From the NCBI GenBank assembly GCA_958450365.1, contig CAUEEP010000925.1:1876001-1940000 (forward strand): a stretch of DNA of 64,000 bases, read 5' to 3'. The position numbers and the translations under genes were made by a program. Shown piece by piece: positions 33,236-44,535 of this stretch; position 1 is the stretch's first letter, and each line of letters begins with the position of its first letter. The notes under the pieces are model-generated. The model saw nothing but the letters and a program-made list of their open reading frames with translations, was not told where the DNA came from and did not search any database. This stretch comes from Mesorhabditis belari (taxonomy: Eukaryota > Nematoda > Chromadorea > Rhabditida > Rhabditidae).

Positions 33236-34015
33236 TCCAACGATCGTCAAGAAGGATTTTGAAATCGATTCTGAACAAATGTTAATGGTTGGCCCTTCTC
33301 TTGGAAAATCAACTCCAATTCATTGTCGAGAAATCTATTCAACTCTAGAGCCTAGGCACGTCAATTTGATTTGTGAACAGATGTTAAAATCATATCCCAA
33401 CTCTTTGATTTAGCCAGAAACAAAGGCCGAAAATGTGTTTGTCTTTGATAGTGAAGAAGATAGCTTACGAAATATGATCTCGCTTTGACCCTTCTCAACA
33501 ATGAAATAAAGAGGGAAATTGCAGGGAAAGAAGTGATAATGGAACCACATTCACAGCCGAGCCTTCCCCAGATGGACGTATCTAGTACGAATATCCAGAT
33601 CTAGTACAAAAATCCAGGAGTCAGAACCGGGGCTCTGATCTGACCGTCTCATTTAAGAGCCTAGACCCGATTCAATGCCTTACATAATTTAAGAATTCTA
33701 TTGAAAATCTCGTACGTCTAATAAAACCAAGCAAACTTCCAGTCCGTCTTCCTTTCCAAGAAGACGCAAGGTGACAAGGGGTGAAAAAAACGCGGCAAAC
33801 AATCCGATCTCCAATCGATGTGGATCCCATTCCCTAACTTATTTTGGCTAATTATTTTTATTTCACATTTTATTGGCCATTTATAAAGCTTTATTTTTTG
33901 ACTGAAATAAATGATGATTGAAATGATTTTTGTTGCACAAAAAAGAAGAACAATTGAAAATGTAAATAAATTGTAAACGATCGATTGATTTTTGTTAACT
34001 TCTGCCCCGGCTCCA
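33236..34015 (+). pseudogene. Unidentified gene, copy 3 (3' part only)
   Basis: A frame reads FEIDSEQMLMVGPSLGKSTP, IHCREIYSTLEPRHVNLICE and QMLKSYPNSLI, then after TTGATTTAG a further exon-like piece with VFVFDSEEDSLRNMISL. The 3' part is frame-damaged (bases missing after ATCTCGCTT). It is joined on the left to the scrambled F-box-family fragment. Sequence from 33,600 on is almost identical to 20,420-20,830, so the duplication is recent. Confidence 0.5.
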
Positions 34016-35930
34016 CGTATTCTGTGACGTGTTTAACCATTATGTTTTCAAGGTACTTTACGGATAATGATGTTGTCAATTAGTTCAGCTAAACTTGGTC
34101 ATTCTCATTGCATTCCAGATAATCCTTTGCAGGTCCATTAACATTAAAGCGCGCGTTATTGTTGTTGCACACGTAGATTTGAGCGTTTTTTTGCTTCTTT
34201 GAACTTTAACCGTTTCCTTGGTGATTCTTGCATTTTGTTACAAATAAAGTTTGGAATTTTATTGAGAAAGATGAAAGTTTTGCGGTGAATTGGCGGGAAT
34301 TCAATGCTTTGAGCCTACATAAATTTCTCCGCTTTCTTGGTCACTCTTTTGGGATTTCGTTTGTTTCGTTTCATTTTCAAATAGATTTTTATCTTTTAAC
34401 TAACACAGATTCTCTTAAAATAAGTACTGAAATGCGGGGGGAAATACAGAATACAGAAAACTTTTAAAAAAGGTGCAATTTCTTTGATTTTGACACAATT
34501 TTGAGCTTCATTTGTGAAATTTTTAAGGTTTTAAGCGGTCAAAAATTAGAGTTGAACACACTTTTTAAAGAAATTACATCAATTTTAAAGAAAAGGCCAG
34601 GAAAATCACAGTGAGAGGTACCAGCCGTTGGAGAACAAGGAAAAACAAATTGGGACGAGTAGGTAATTTTTAAAGGAAAAGTTATTGAAGCTTTCAAAAT
34701 CTATAAAAACGAGATTTATTGAGAAATTGAAATGAAAATTTACTCCTGGAGAAAAATCAGAGCGGTTTTTCCAAGTTGAGCAATTTTTTTGAGTGGTTTA
34801 CCGGAAATTTCAAAGATTTTGAATGAAGCTAATGAAATGAAATTTAAATGAAAAAAAGGAAACGAGTTAATGTGGGTAACAGGATTTTTTATAAACTTAA
34901 ACAATGATATTTAGGCGAGTTTCAAAGGAAAATTTGTCATGGTTAAAGTAAAGAATCTCAATTCATCCCATCCTCTTCCGCGCCAACGGGACAATCCTTT
35001 GAGGGAATCGTGCCCAAATGGGAATCCCGACGGGTTTTCTGAAAGAAATATTGTGATCAGCCAGACTGGGCGTGTTTAGAGGACAAAGTAGAATGCTACC
35101 TAGTGGCTAGGTAGCATTCTAGCCTAAGGCTTGATAGCATTCTAGAAACACTACATTGAAGGTGCCGAAATTGAAGCTAAAGCTCATTTTTTTTACCTTT
35201 TTTTTTGCCTTTTACCTTTAGCTAAAGCAATTTTCCCTACGAATTCCTTTACCGACAAATCGCGCAAACGCTCCTTTGTCCGAAATGGGTGGCACGGCTG
35301 GCTTGTCTGTAATTTGAATTTGAATATGACCAAAAGTCCAGCAGACTAGCCTGTCTAGTCTAGCAATCAGCTACAACTCACTTGTAGAAGAGGTCTGACA
35401 TCCCGCGAACATCATCCAATGTGGCCGAGTGGCAACACCATTGTAGCATCACCTGAAAGCTCTTGCTATCACAAATTTCCCAACAACGATCTCACCTGAG
35501 TCTCGTAGTCTCTTAAAATCTTCACGAGAAGATCCCGCAAACCGGGGATTTCCAGGTCTTCTGGGATCTGAAAAATTGAAAGCTTTAAGGTGTTCAAATT
35601 GAAACTTCATTATTTCTGTTATTCCTACCTTTTCAATGATGCCCAATGGGTCGATTGAGGTACCAGCAGTCGCCAAAAGTTGAGAGATATTGCCTGGAGA
35701 TCGACTTGAAACCACCTCGTTCACCAACAGTGACCACAATTCGTCATTCTCATGCTCTGGAAACGAATTAGATCTGATCTCTGATCTCGGTCTCTGAGCT
35801 GCTTTCCAGATCAGAGAATTTTCAGGTTTTCAGGGCTGGCATTTGAGGATTTTTGTAGTATAGTACTCCAACACTGAAACGCTTTCGGGTCTAAATACTA
35901 GATTGTGCTTTTTAGTGATTTTTTCTTACG
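34015..35930 (-). pseudogene. Partial copy 3 of vps-41 (3' exons, RING exon deleted)
   Basis: Nearly identical to copy 2 over most of its length, including the exon copies at about 35,503-35,574 (IPEDLEIPGLRDLLVK) and 35,635-35,762 (NISQLLATAGTSIDPLGIIE). The exon carrying the RING C-x-H-x2-H-x2-C motif is missing: a T-rich stretch (CATTTTTTTTACC and onward) at about 35,190-35,230 stands in its place. The C-x2-C exon is undamaged here, unlike in copy 2. It ends at about 35,930, whereas copy 2 continues through one more exon. Confidence 0.9.
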
Positions 35931-36131
35931 ACCGGTTAAGTAAAGTGAATTGATTTTAGTTCATCCCCCACTGCTTTTCAAGGGAGTTTTTTTGGCTTTT
36001 TGGCTTGTAAGTCGCCTGAGGAGTTGGTCATCCAGGCCTGAGGACCTGGCTTTCCAGCGCGTGAATTCTGAGCGTTTCAGATTTATCCAAGAAACGGCAA
36101 GATAAATTGGGGAAAACGTTGCTTTCTAAAG

Positions 36132-39100
36132 TCATTTAATCTCTTTGTATTCCCAGAACTCATCAATTGCGATGTTCATTTGTCGACAAAACTCTCGTTG
36201 ATGTTCATCCTTCCAATCCATATCACTTTCTAAAAATATACTTCGATAAGAAAGTTCGCAATTGCAACTTTGACTTTCATCATTTTTAACTACATAACTT
36301 CTTGCCTTTTACTAAATTAGAAACTTTTAATTTTTGAACTGGTAGGTTATAGAGAAATACTAGGCTATAGAGAAAGACTATGGCTTTCTGATAGGGAAAA
36401 CCGCAAGTCGATTGGTTGGATATTCATTTCTAAATGAAACTTGGAAACAAAGTCTCGAGACTTATGTAACAACCTAATATTAGACTATTTACGGTAGCAT
36501 AAAACTACATTTGTATTTATTGGGTTGTATTTGTATTTAATCCACAAGTCGTACTTATGGAGCAGGGCTATTTGGCTCATATGGATCAGGGCCATCTGGC
36601 TCATTTTTGGCTCATTTGCATCAAGGAAATCATCCCCATCCCAATCCACATTTACCCAAAACTCACCACCTTTAGCAAAAACTAAATGAAACCGAATTTA
36701 CTGCGTTCTCAAGAGTCATAAAAACCATCTCGTGTGTTCTCTAGAGTCACTAAAGTCACAAAAATCACTAAAAGACGACTCACCCATTTCGGATCCTTGA
36801 AGAAAGTTGATAATGATCTTGAGGATATTCTCGAGCTCATATAAACTAATATAAATCAATCCACGGTATTCCCATAAGTACACAGCATTGAGTCGTTCAA
36901 ATGAGAATCTTCTACCCAAAAACGACGTTCTATTGCTGAGATCGAGTCCCAACACGAGTCCACTTTTCATCGGATGATCGTTCATCTTTGACTTGTCCAA
37001 TTTGTTTTGCTTCAACACATAGCTTGGCCATGGTTTCTCTTCTAGGTAAATGAAGTAAAAGCCGAATGATGGGTCTTGCTTTGTCTCGATTTCACGCAAA
37101 AGTTTTTCTGTTAAAAATAAGTTCGTACAATGACAAAGTATCAGATTCTCCCAGTCATCGATCAAACAAAAAGCCCTTTCAAATAGGGAATGAGTCTCAA
37201 GAAACTCTCGTTGCCTCAGCGTATCGCATGCAGAATATTTGATTCGTAATTCTTCTGTTGGACCAGCTGGGAAGTATTCAGTTGCACAAGGAGATGGACA
37301 AGGACAAAAAGGGAAAATTATTTTTTCTGGTATTGCATCAACGAAATAAACCATCTCAGGGAAGCGACTTCTGGAAGAAATGGTTATAAATTGCTGCTGC
37401 AGCTCTTGATCATTTTTGGGGAGATTTCTTAAACCGTTCATCAAGGGATTTAGGAAGCTGCCGGCCATGGCATCGGTGAGAATATCGAGAAATTCTTTCA
37501 GTGGCTCCGCACATAACTTTTTCCTTTCTTTTCCTCTCGAATAAGAAATAATAAGGTTTTTCTCCTCGCTAAGCCTCCTACGAATCATTTCAAGATCAAT
37601 AGGTGTTGTACATATACGGCGTTGCGGGGTATGGGCTCCAATAGGAGAAATTTTTCCTCGTTGACTCTGTGCTCGGATTTCACCAAGATCTTTTCTGAAA
37701 AGCAGCCCGAACTCTTGGCACCATTCATGTTTCGAATCATCTAGATACCACAAAAGGAAGCCTTCTCGTCGCGAGAAGACATTTTGCATCTCTTGGGTGT
37801 TATGAATCGACAAGTCCAACAACTCGATCAGCTCCTTTGACGTGATCGTGCTCGAGGCACAGTTCCATAAAGCAAAAATGGAAAATTGCTGGCAGAATCG
37901 CTGCAGAATGAAATCGAAGGAAACGAGCTTTGTGAATCCATTTAGCCAAGCCAGCATCGATTTCGTTATAGCGGTTGACTCTATGGATAAATATCTGTAA
38001 TGATCTTCCCGAAGCCGGCTGATATTGTTATAAAAACTTCGATACGCGAACTTTTTCAATATATCTTTTATTTCACTTATCAGAGTTTGTTGCTCGAATT
38101 GATTGAAATCGGAAAGACAATGAATTTTCAAGAGTTCACTGGCCAACGCAGCTCTATACTCATTCACATTGCACAATTGCATGTCGCAGATTTCCAAACG
38201 AATCGGTACTTTGGCTTTTGGACTTGTCAAGTATCGCTTTCTCAGTGGCCAAGAAACAGAAATGTTGCGTAGATTCGTCGTTCTTTTGATTTTTGGCAGA
38301 ACATTGTTGAGAAGGAAAGTGGGAACGATCAACGGGATTTCTTTGGGTTTCTCTTCGGTGTTCTCCTTGTGATCACTTCCAAAAGTGGCATCTGGTGGAT
38401 TGATGGTCGATAAACTTTGCTCTTCCAAACTTTCAAGCCCAATCGGTTTCGTCAAACACGTTTGGTTCGGTTGTATTTCGGGTAGAAATTCGTATTTGGC
38501 GAAGTACTAAAAACAGATAAAGTACATCATTTTTTACTAGTCTGAGAAGAGATTGACTGAAAAGATTGACTCGTGAAAAGTTTCCTAGCGTAAAAAGTTT
38601 CCTAGCTTCGAACTCTAGTGAATAACTTTTTGAAGCAAACCTTTTCCAAGGAAATCGCTACTTTCAAAGCATTTCCAGCATCAATTCGTCTCTCGAGCGC
38701 AATTTGCGAAGAAGAACAACTAAGTAAATAAGCTATTAACTAAGCTAGCTAAGCTATTAACTAAGCAACTAGGCTATTATAAATTTCTTCACTCACCTAA
38801 TAATCAAATTATTAAGTTTTTCAATTTTCAAGCAATCCGTCGCCGCAGAGAAACGAATAGACTCTTCTTTTTTGAAGAGTTTTCTTTCGATAATCTCCCA
38901 AAGTACCAGTCCAGCTCCATAGACGTCTGCTTTAAAAAGATTCTGAAAATGAAATAATAGATGAATTCTTAGCTTAGCTTAGCTTTTGGAAAAGAGTCTA
39001 AGGAATAAATCCCTTCGCCCACCTCTCCATTCAATTGGATCCCTTCTCTAACTTCAGGCATCATGTAAAGCCAAGTGCCAACAGAGCCATGAACTGTCGT

Positions 39101-40647
39101 TTTTGTTGATTCAACTCGTTTTATTACACCAAAGTCACCGACTTTCAGCACAAAGTGTTTAGCGACAAAGATGCTGAATCTCTTTTTTTTCTGTCATCGA
39201 TAAAAGTAGAAGAAAGGAATTGAAAAGAAAAGAAAAAGCAATTGATATTTTTCTGGATATTTTTCTGGCTTTGTGCCAATATTCATAGCATTTATACCAG
39301 AAAATTCGGAAACTTTGTGTCGGGATTCAGCGGGATTCATTTGAGGTTTATCCCGGGCTGTAGCCCTTCAATTTTTCTCAATTTTTCTAAATTTTTTTAA
39401 AAGGATACTTTTGTTTAACTTCTGCATCAAGAAAAAGAAAAAAATTAGAAAAAGACAAAAAACTAGAGATGTGCCGGGATTCGGCTACTGGGCCACACAA
39501 TGGCACACAGTGGCAGGCACACAATGGCACAAAATGGCACAGTGGCATATGGGCCAGACAATGGAGAGGGCCACACAATGGCACAAAATCTCTCAGCATG
39601 AGGCATAAAAATGATTCGTACCAAAGGAAAAAAGAAAATACCAGAAACTTACTTTTCTGGTTTGATATCTCGATGAGCAATTCGCATCTTTTTGAGATAG
39701 ACCAAAGACGTGAAAAGTTCCTGTGCCCATTTGACAATCGTGGCCACCGAATAAACGATGCGGGAATCGTCAATCACTATCAATCAAGCAAAACATTTGA
39801 ATTCAATCTTTTTATTCTTGACACGGGCTGAGTATCTGGACCTGCTCGTTTTGAGTCGAACTTGCGTCTTTTCAATTGATTGTTTAGAACTTAGAACTGT
39901 TTTAGAACCAAAACACTCAGGGGGTGACTATCAGCTCACCGTTTCTCATCGACCCCTCTTCGCAATATTCCATGAAGATCGGGTAATTCTCTCCAGTGTA
40001 CTCAAAATCGTCGGGTTGATCGAGATATTTGACCACATTCTCGTGCATCAACACCCGTAACACATCCAGCTCTTTTGTCTGATCGTCGGGATTTTCACAA
40101 CGATCGATTTCTTTCATCACAATTGCTCTGAAATTCGCGAGCTATCACGAAAATATCGAAACTCTTTAAAATCTTTCTTTTTTAAAATTCTTTTTTGAGA
40201 ACATTTATTGATTGATTGATTGAAATTGATTATTGATTGAAATCCTTTTCAAAAGCATCATAGGCTTGTCAAAAACACAAAAAAGGGCCGGCAAGTTTTA
40301 CTATAATCGATTATTTTAAGAAATAAACTTATTTTTTTGATAAACCGCGTCTCACAAGCACTTTTCAAATGACTTTTCAAATGATTAAAACTAAAGGAAT
40401 GGCCAAAACATAGCGCTAAAGGAGACTTGTGAAAAATAGTAAAGAAAAACAGTAGAGAAAATTCGAACAAATCTAACAAATCCAACAGAAATCCCAAAAC
40501 CCACGGATTATATTGCTTCAAAATATAGGCTCTTCCAAAACCGCCATGACCAATCAATTGAATCATGAAGAAAATAATGATATTCAAGTCGACCGATTTG
40601 AGGTAAAAATATTCGAATTTGATTGCACTTCGTTGAAGAAATAAGTT
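36132..40647 (-). CDS. Ser/Thr protein kinase with long C-terminal extension (8 exons seen)
   Basis: Exons (minus strand): 40,505-40,647; 39,940-40,127; 39,653-39,776; 39,023-39,175; 38,797-38,942; 38,641-38,719; 36,784-38,506; 36,132-36,229 (stop). All junctions are GT-AG and keep the frame. Kinase signs: Gly loop IGHGGFGRAY, beta-3 Lys in AIVMKEI, helix-C Glu in TKELDVL, HRDIKPEN, DFG in LKVGDFGVIKR, MPE as the APE motif, DVYGAG and an Arg near RRIDAGNAL. All catalytic residues are present, so it is probably active. The tail of about 610 residues (from YFAKYEFLPE to EFWEYKEIK) resembles nothing I know; it has a Cys/Pro patch FCPCPSPC. A first exon with ATG near 40,817 (MSAVIGANRS) is possible but not proven. 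The kinase group (NEK/STE-like by feel) is uncertain. Confidence 0.9.
39484..39590. repeat. Short tandem repeat around CACAATGGCA in a kinase intron
   Basis: About eight irregular copies of a 10-12 bp unit (CACACAATGGCA, CACAAAATGGCA, CACAGTGGCA) lie between two kinase exons. No coding role. Confidence 0.85.
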
Positions 40648-40904
40648 CTATAGTGGCAAGAAATTCTTCCTGTGGCGTTATCGTTGCGCAATAAAAACGC
40701 CGTTGAGCCTTAAACAAGACTCCGATAAAAGATAATGTTAGGTTGAAAGTGATTGTCCTAGTGATTGAAAGACGGTACTTTGAAAGTACTTCGGTTTGCA
40801 CCAATAACAGCAGACATTTTTTTTCGCAGCCCTTTCAAATGCAAATTAGACAAACGACTAAAGCGGAGCACTCAGTGGAGCTGAGTAATAGGTGACAACT
40901 TGAT

Positions 40905-40956
40905 TATTATTAATTTGTTATTATTAGTAATTTATTATTATTATTATTATTATTAA
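40905..40956. repeat. TTA/ATT microsatellite
   Basis: Runs of TTA repeats (TTATTATTATTATTATTATT) upstream of the kinase gene. Confidence 0.9.
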
Positions 40957-41089
40957 CACGATTGATTGATTTTAAACGTAAAACAACGTATAAGCCAAAC
41001 CGCAAAACTGACAAGAAACAATGCTTTGGAGCTTCTCCAGAGTCTTTTTTCAAGAAAATTAATTGAGGATGACGTTTGTTGATAGAAAC

Positions 41090-41220
41090 CGAAGGACGAA
41101 GGATGAGCCCGGGAATTAGATTCCTTCCACCAATAGAGATCTCGTGCACATGATGTCCAAAAACCATCCAGGGTGTCCGTAGCAGGATCGAACGAAATCC
41201 TGCATTCACCTTGACTTTTT
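41090..41220 (-). pseudogene. Fragment of divergent F-box-like gene
   Basis: On the minus strand the frame reads NAGFRSILLRTPWMVFGHHV and HEISIGGRNLI, matching the piece just after the F-box in the divergent copy at 20,955-21,916 (HVHEISIGGRNLI). The F-box itself and the body are absent. On its 5' side it joins a segment also found beside the vps-41 copies. Confidence 0.7.
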
Positions 41221-41460
41221 TTTTTGATTTCCATTTGAATTGAATTCCAAACCTTATTTGTAATAAAATACAAGAAACACCAAGGAAACAGTTTAAGTTA
41301 AAAGTAGCAAAAAACGATCAAATCTACGTGTGCAACAACAATTGCAATGAGATCTGGAATGCAATGAGAATGACCAAGTTTAGCTGAACTAATTGACAAC
41401 ATCATTATCCGTAAAGTACCTTGAAAACATAATGATTAAACACGTCACAGAATAGTTTAA
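41221..41460 (-). repeat. vps-41-copy flank, isolated
   Basis: The minus strand carries the TTCTGTGACGTGTTTAATC, GATAATGATGTTGTCAATTAG, GTTGTTGCACACGTAG segment that borders the vps-41 copies at 2,519, 26,590 and 34,018. Here no vps-41 exon follows. This shows that the flank can move without the exons. Confidence 0.65.
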
Positions 41461-43009
41461 AAGTGATCACCTCATTGACATAACACGTAAAAAAAGCGGA
41501 CGCATTCAGAACTATTTAATAAACACTATTAGCTAACTACAAATTTAAACCATGCACTTTATTGATCAACGTTTGCTTGGAAAAACGGGAGTCTTCTTTA
41601 AAACAGGCCAGTTGAGAATCTCTTATGTACGACAGATTATAATATAGTGAGAATGAAGTTTTTGGCTAAAATTCTTAGTTTTTATATCGGCAAATCGGCC
41701 ATTCTTCTAGCTGAGAAATAGACAAAATCATCAAGACTCAAATGCCTAATAAATAAAAAATCAACCTGTAAATATGTTTTTTTTATTTCCGAGAGATGGT
41801 GCCAGAGACACGCCCGCATTTAAATAATAAATTATCGATATTATCGATTTCAGATTTAACTAAACTCACTTTAACTTTTTAACTTTAGATTCCCGTTGGC
41901 TGAAGTGAGATCCGATGGAGTGAGCAAACATTAAATCAAAAAATGATTGCGGAGCCCTCACCTCACCTGGAATTAGTTGGCCATTCAATAAGTCATAGCA
42001 GAATACTTTGAAAACTTGAAATGATCATCGATTGCTCAACCTCAATCATTGCGAAGACATTTTCTATTTCCGCAGTGTCAACTTTGAAACTCAACACCAT
42101 TATCCGTCAAACGATACGAAGCAGCGTCAGCACCTAGATTCATCATACAAGGTTTATGTTTCCTTTAATTCAATGGATTAAGCTGACTATAGCGGGTTAC
42201 TTAAAAAAATTCAGTAAATTGAGATAAAATAATATAAAATTGCTCACAGATTGGCGATGCACCTGGACCAGCTGGATCTCGGGATACCTTCATGGGGATT
42301 CACACTTGTTACGAAGCCGTTAATTTTAACAGTACGTAGAAATAAGGGATTCGTGTCATAGGACCCAGACAAATTAGGTATTTTGTCCCGCTTTTTCAAG
42401 GGGAGTACCAAAAATTGAGTAATACTCATAATTGTAATACTCATAATTGTTCGTCTGCACGGAAATCTTTAGTAAAAGGCGAAAGATTTTCTCGGTCAAT
42501 TGCAGATGAACCAGAGATGGAAATATTCATCGCAAATTCAGTAATCATCAGTAAAGTGAGATAAATGTAAAAATAGAAAATGTAAAAATAAAAATAATAA
42601 AAATAAAAAGCTTTTGCTCGGATCTCTTAGAAATCCAGAAAAAACCCAAAAATGGGATCCGGAAACTTATAATTTAAAATAATGATTTGAATCAATTTGA
42701 ATAATTTGAAACGCTAATTCGAAACCACAGTCTGTCAGATTTCAGAGCGCCAGGATACGTCCATTTCATTTCCTTTTTCGTAATATTGAAAGTGGGATTT
42801 CATTTCTAAGCTGGGACTAATAAACAGAAATCTAAAAATATAATCATAAGTTCTGTTTTCTATGTCGAATTCCCCTATTGTATTTCTATATTTCCTTTGG
42901 TTACCTTTGTAATTCTGGATAGTGTGACAACTATATCCCATCCTGAAATGATTGAGAAATCAATCAATCAGTTAGAGTCGATTACTTTGAAACTCAGGCA
43001 TCGACATCG
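41461..43009 (-). other. Stretch with no supportable gene
   Basis: Short frames on the minus strand (for example 42,735-42,941, beginning MGYSCHTIQNYKG with a GGTAAC after it, and 42,244-42,444) look exon-like, but I cannot join them into a consistent reading and recognise no family. Bases 41,790-41,900 include a piece of the GAGAGATGGTGC exon-like repeat. The rest is AT-rich. Confidence 0.35.
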
Positions 43010-44059
43010 CAAAGCCTTTGTTTGCCCAAAGACCCTTTTGGCCGAGATGAAGGTAAATATTAAAGGTAAGGGTTAAAGCTTTTAGTTCTTATACCCCTAC
43101 TATTCTATTTAGTACACTACGAGGCGATCTTGCGATCCGTTCAACCTGTTCAATATGCAGGAGGATTTGTATTGTGATGTTGGTATGCTGCTTTTCCCAT
43201 CTACGATTTCTAATTTGTTTAATGTCTCATTCCGTTTTCTCCACATTTCCGCATTGCCAAAACTCTTGAGTTGATACCTTTTCTTTAGATATTTCTAGTT
43301 ATTGCGAATGATTTTTGCGTTATTCAAACTCGTCCGCTTATCGCTTTTCTTTGTTACTTGTACGACTTCTTCTTTTCCTTTTATTTTCCCGGTGATTGAC
43401 AATGCCAACATTGAAATGAGAAAAGAAATGAAGAAAAAAGAATGATTTGAGATGAAAAATGGCGACGAGAGAAAGATGGTTCAAGTTTTGAGATCTCATT
43501 GTTTCGAACATTCATTTGTCAAGCTGCAAAGGTGGGTCTTATCGCACTTTTAAACTTTTCAATCTACATCTTTAATTCTTTTCTTTAGAAAAGAAATGAT
43601 ATGCTCGACGAGTTGCTGTGGAAAGTGTGCGTCGAACGGATCAAAATCGAGTCGTAAACCGGGTGCGATGATGGGGAGAACGTGAGCGAATCGACGTCCC
43701 TGATCGAGGATCTTGATGGGATGGTGGGGCTTTTAACGGTTTTCAGCTAAATTCCCCTAGTTGGTGCTTCTAGCTACGTTTGCTAAACGAGTAATCGTTA
43801 AGAATTTCAATTCTAGCGAACATTCATCTGATTTTTACCTTATCATTATCACTAGCTATTCGTTTATCAAGCGTTAGCAATAATCTTACCGTTTTTTCAG
43901 TAGCGTAAAAAATTGATACTCCCTCTTTGCCAACTTCTACTGTCATTCTAATCCAATCCGAAGTTTAAGCATTGAACAGATGCCCAAAAGAAAGTTTTAT
44001 CGGTGGTTGTAGCGAAAACGTCATTTAAAAAAGAAAAGACTTTTTCACTGCAATGGTTA
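43010..44059 (+). repeat. Cassette upstream module
   Basis: Contains GACCCTTTTGGCCGAGATGA, the GTACACTACGAGGCGATC piece, TCTACGATTTCTAATTTG, the AAGCTGCAAAG exon end with intron and TTCTTTAG acceptor, ATGATATGCTCGACGAG, and the CTAGCTACGTTTGCTAAACG tract leading to the small gene. It is among the most complete copies, but no single frame runs through it. Confidence 0.6.
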
Positions 44060-44263
44060 ATGAAGAATTGCAGAAATTGTAAAGTTTCAGATACGAGAAT
44101 GCCTGTTGAAACGCGCGTACAAAAGCGAAAGCGAGAAAACGAAAGAATGAAGATTTGTATGAACTTATTGCTAGATTGTTACCTATTCCGTTTTTTCTTG
44201 GGCGTCAATGTGATTACGAGTGTTTTACGGTATTTGGTAACTTCTTTAATGTTTTCTTGTTAA
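44060..44263 (+). CDS. Small basic protein with one hydrophobic segment, open cassette copy (67 aa)
   Basis: Starts MKNCRNCKVSDTRMPVE; a basic run (VQKRKRENERMKICMN) is followed by LLLDCYLFRFFLGV and NVITSVLRYLVTSLMF, ending in Cys and TAA. TTTCAG precedes the internal ATG 44,099, so a 54-residue product from a trans-spliced mRNA is also possible. AATAAA is at 44,273-44,278, ten bases after the stop. An intact F-box gene starts 273 bp further on. This is the best-preserved two-gene cassette in the window. The family is not known to me. An Asp in the hydrophobic part (LLLDC, others LLLGC) is unusual for a membrane helix. Confidence 0.5.
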   Translation: MKNCRNCKVSDTRMPVETRVQKRKRENERMKICMNLLLDCYLFRFFLGVNVITSVLRYLVTSLMFSC

Positions 44264-44535
44264 TTTTCTAATAATAAAGTTACTACTTGAGGTATTTTCG
44301 GGCAGTTATTTGGTTCAAGGACCATATTATTTTTGATTTATGACCGATTTTGTGGAATCTTAAGCTTTGTTTGGGAAGTTTTGCTTATGGCTCCGCTCCT
44401 CCCTAGGCTTTATGAAATTAAGAAAGTGGTTGGCTTGAAAAGGTTATGAAAAGCCAAATTTGACATTTGACGTTTGACCCCAAGAACATTGGAAAACCAA
44501 GACAAAACGAATTGTTTTCTTTTACAGGTGAAAGA

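Noticed and set aside
39387..39831. ORFs on both strands over the CACAATGGCA repeat
   Set aside because: They are created by the tandem repeat inside a kinase intron.
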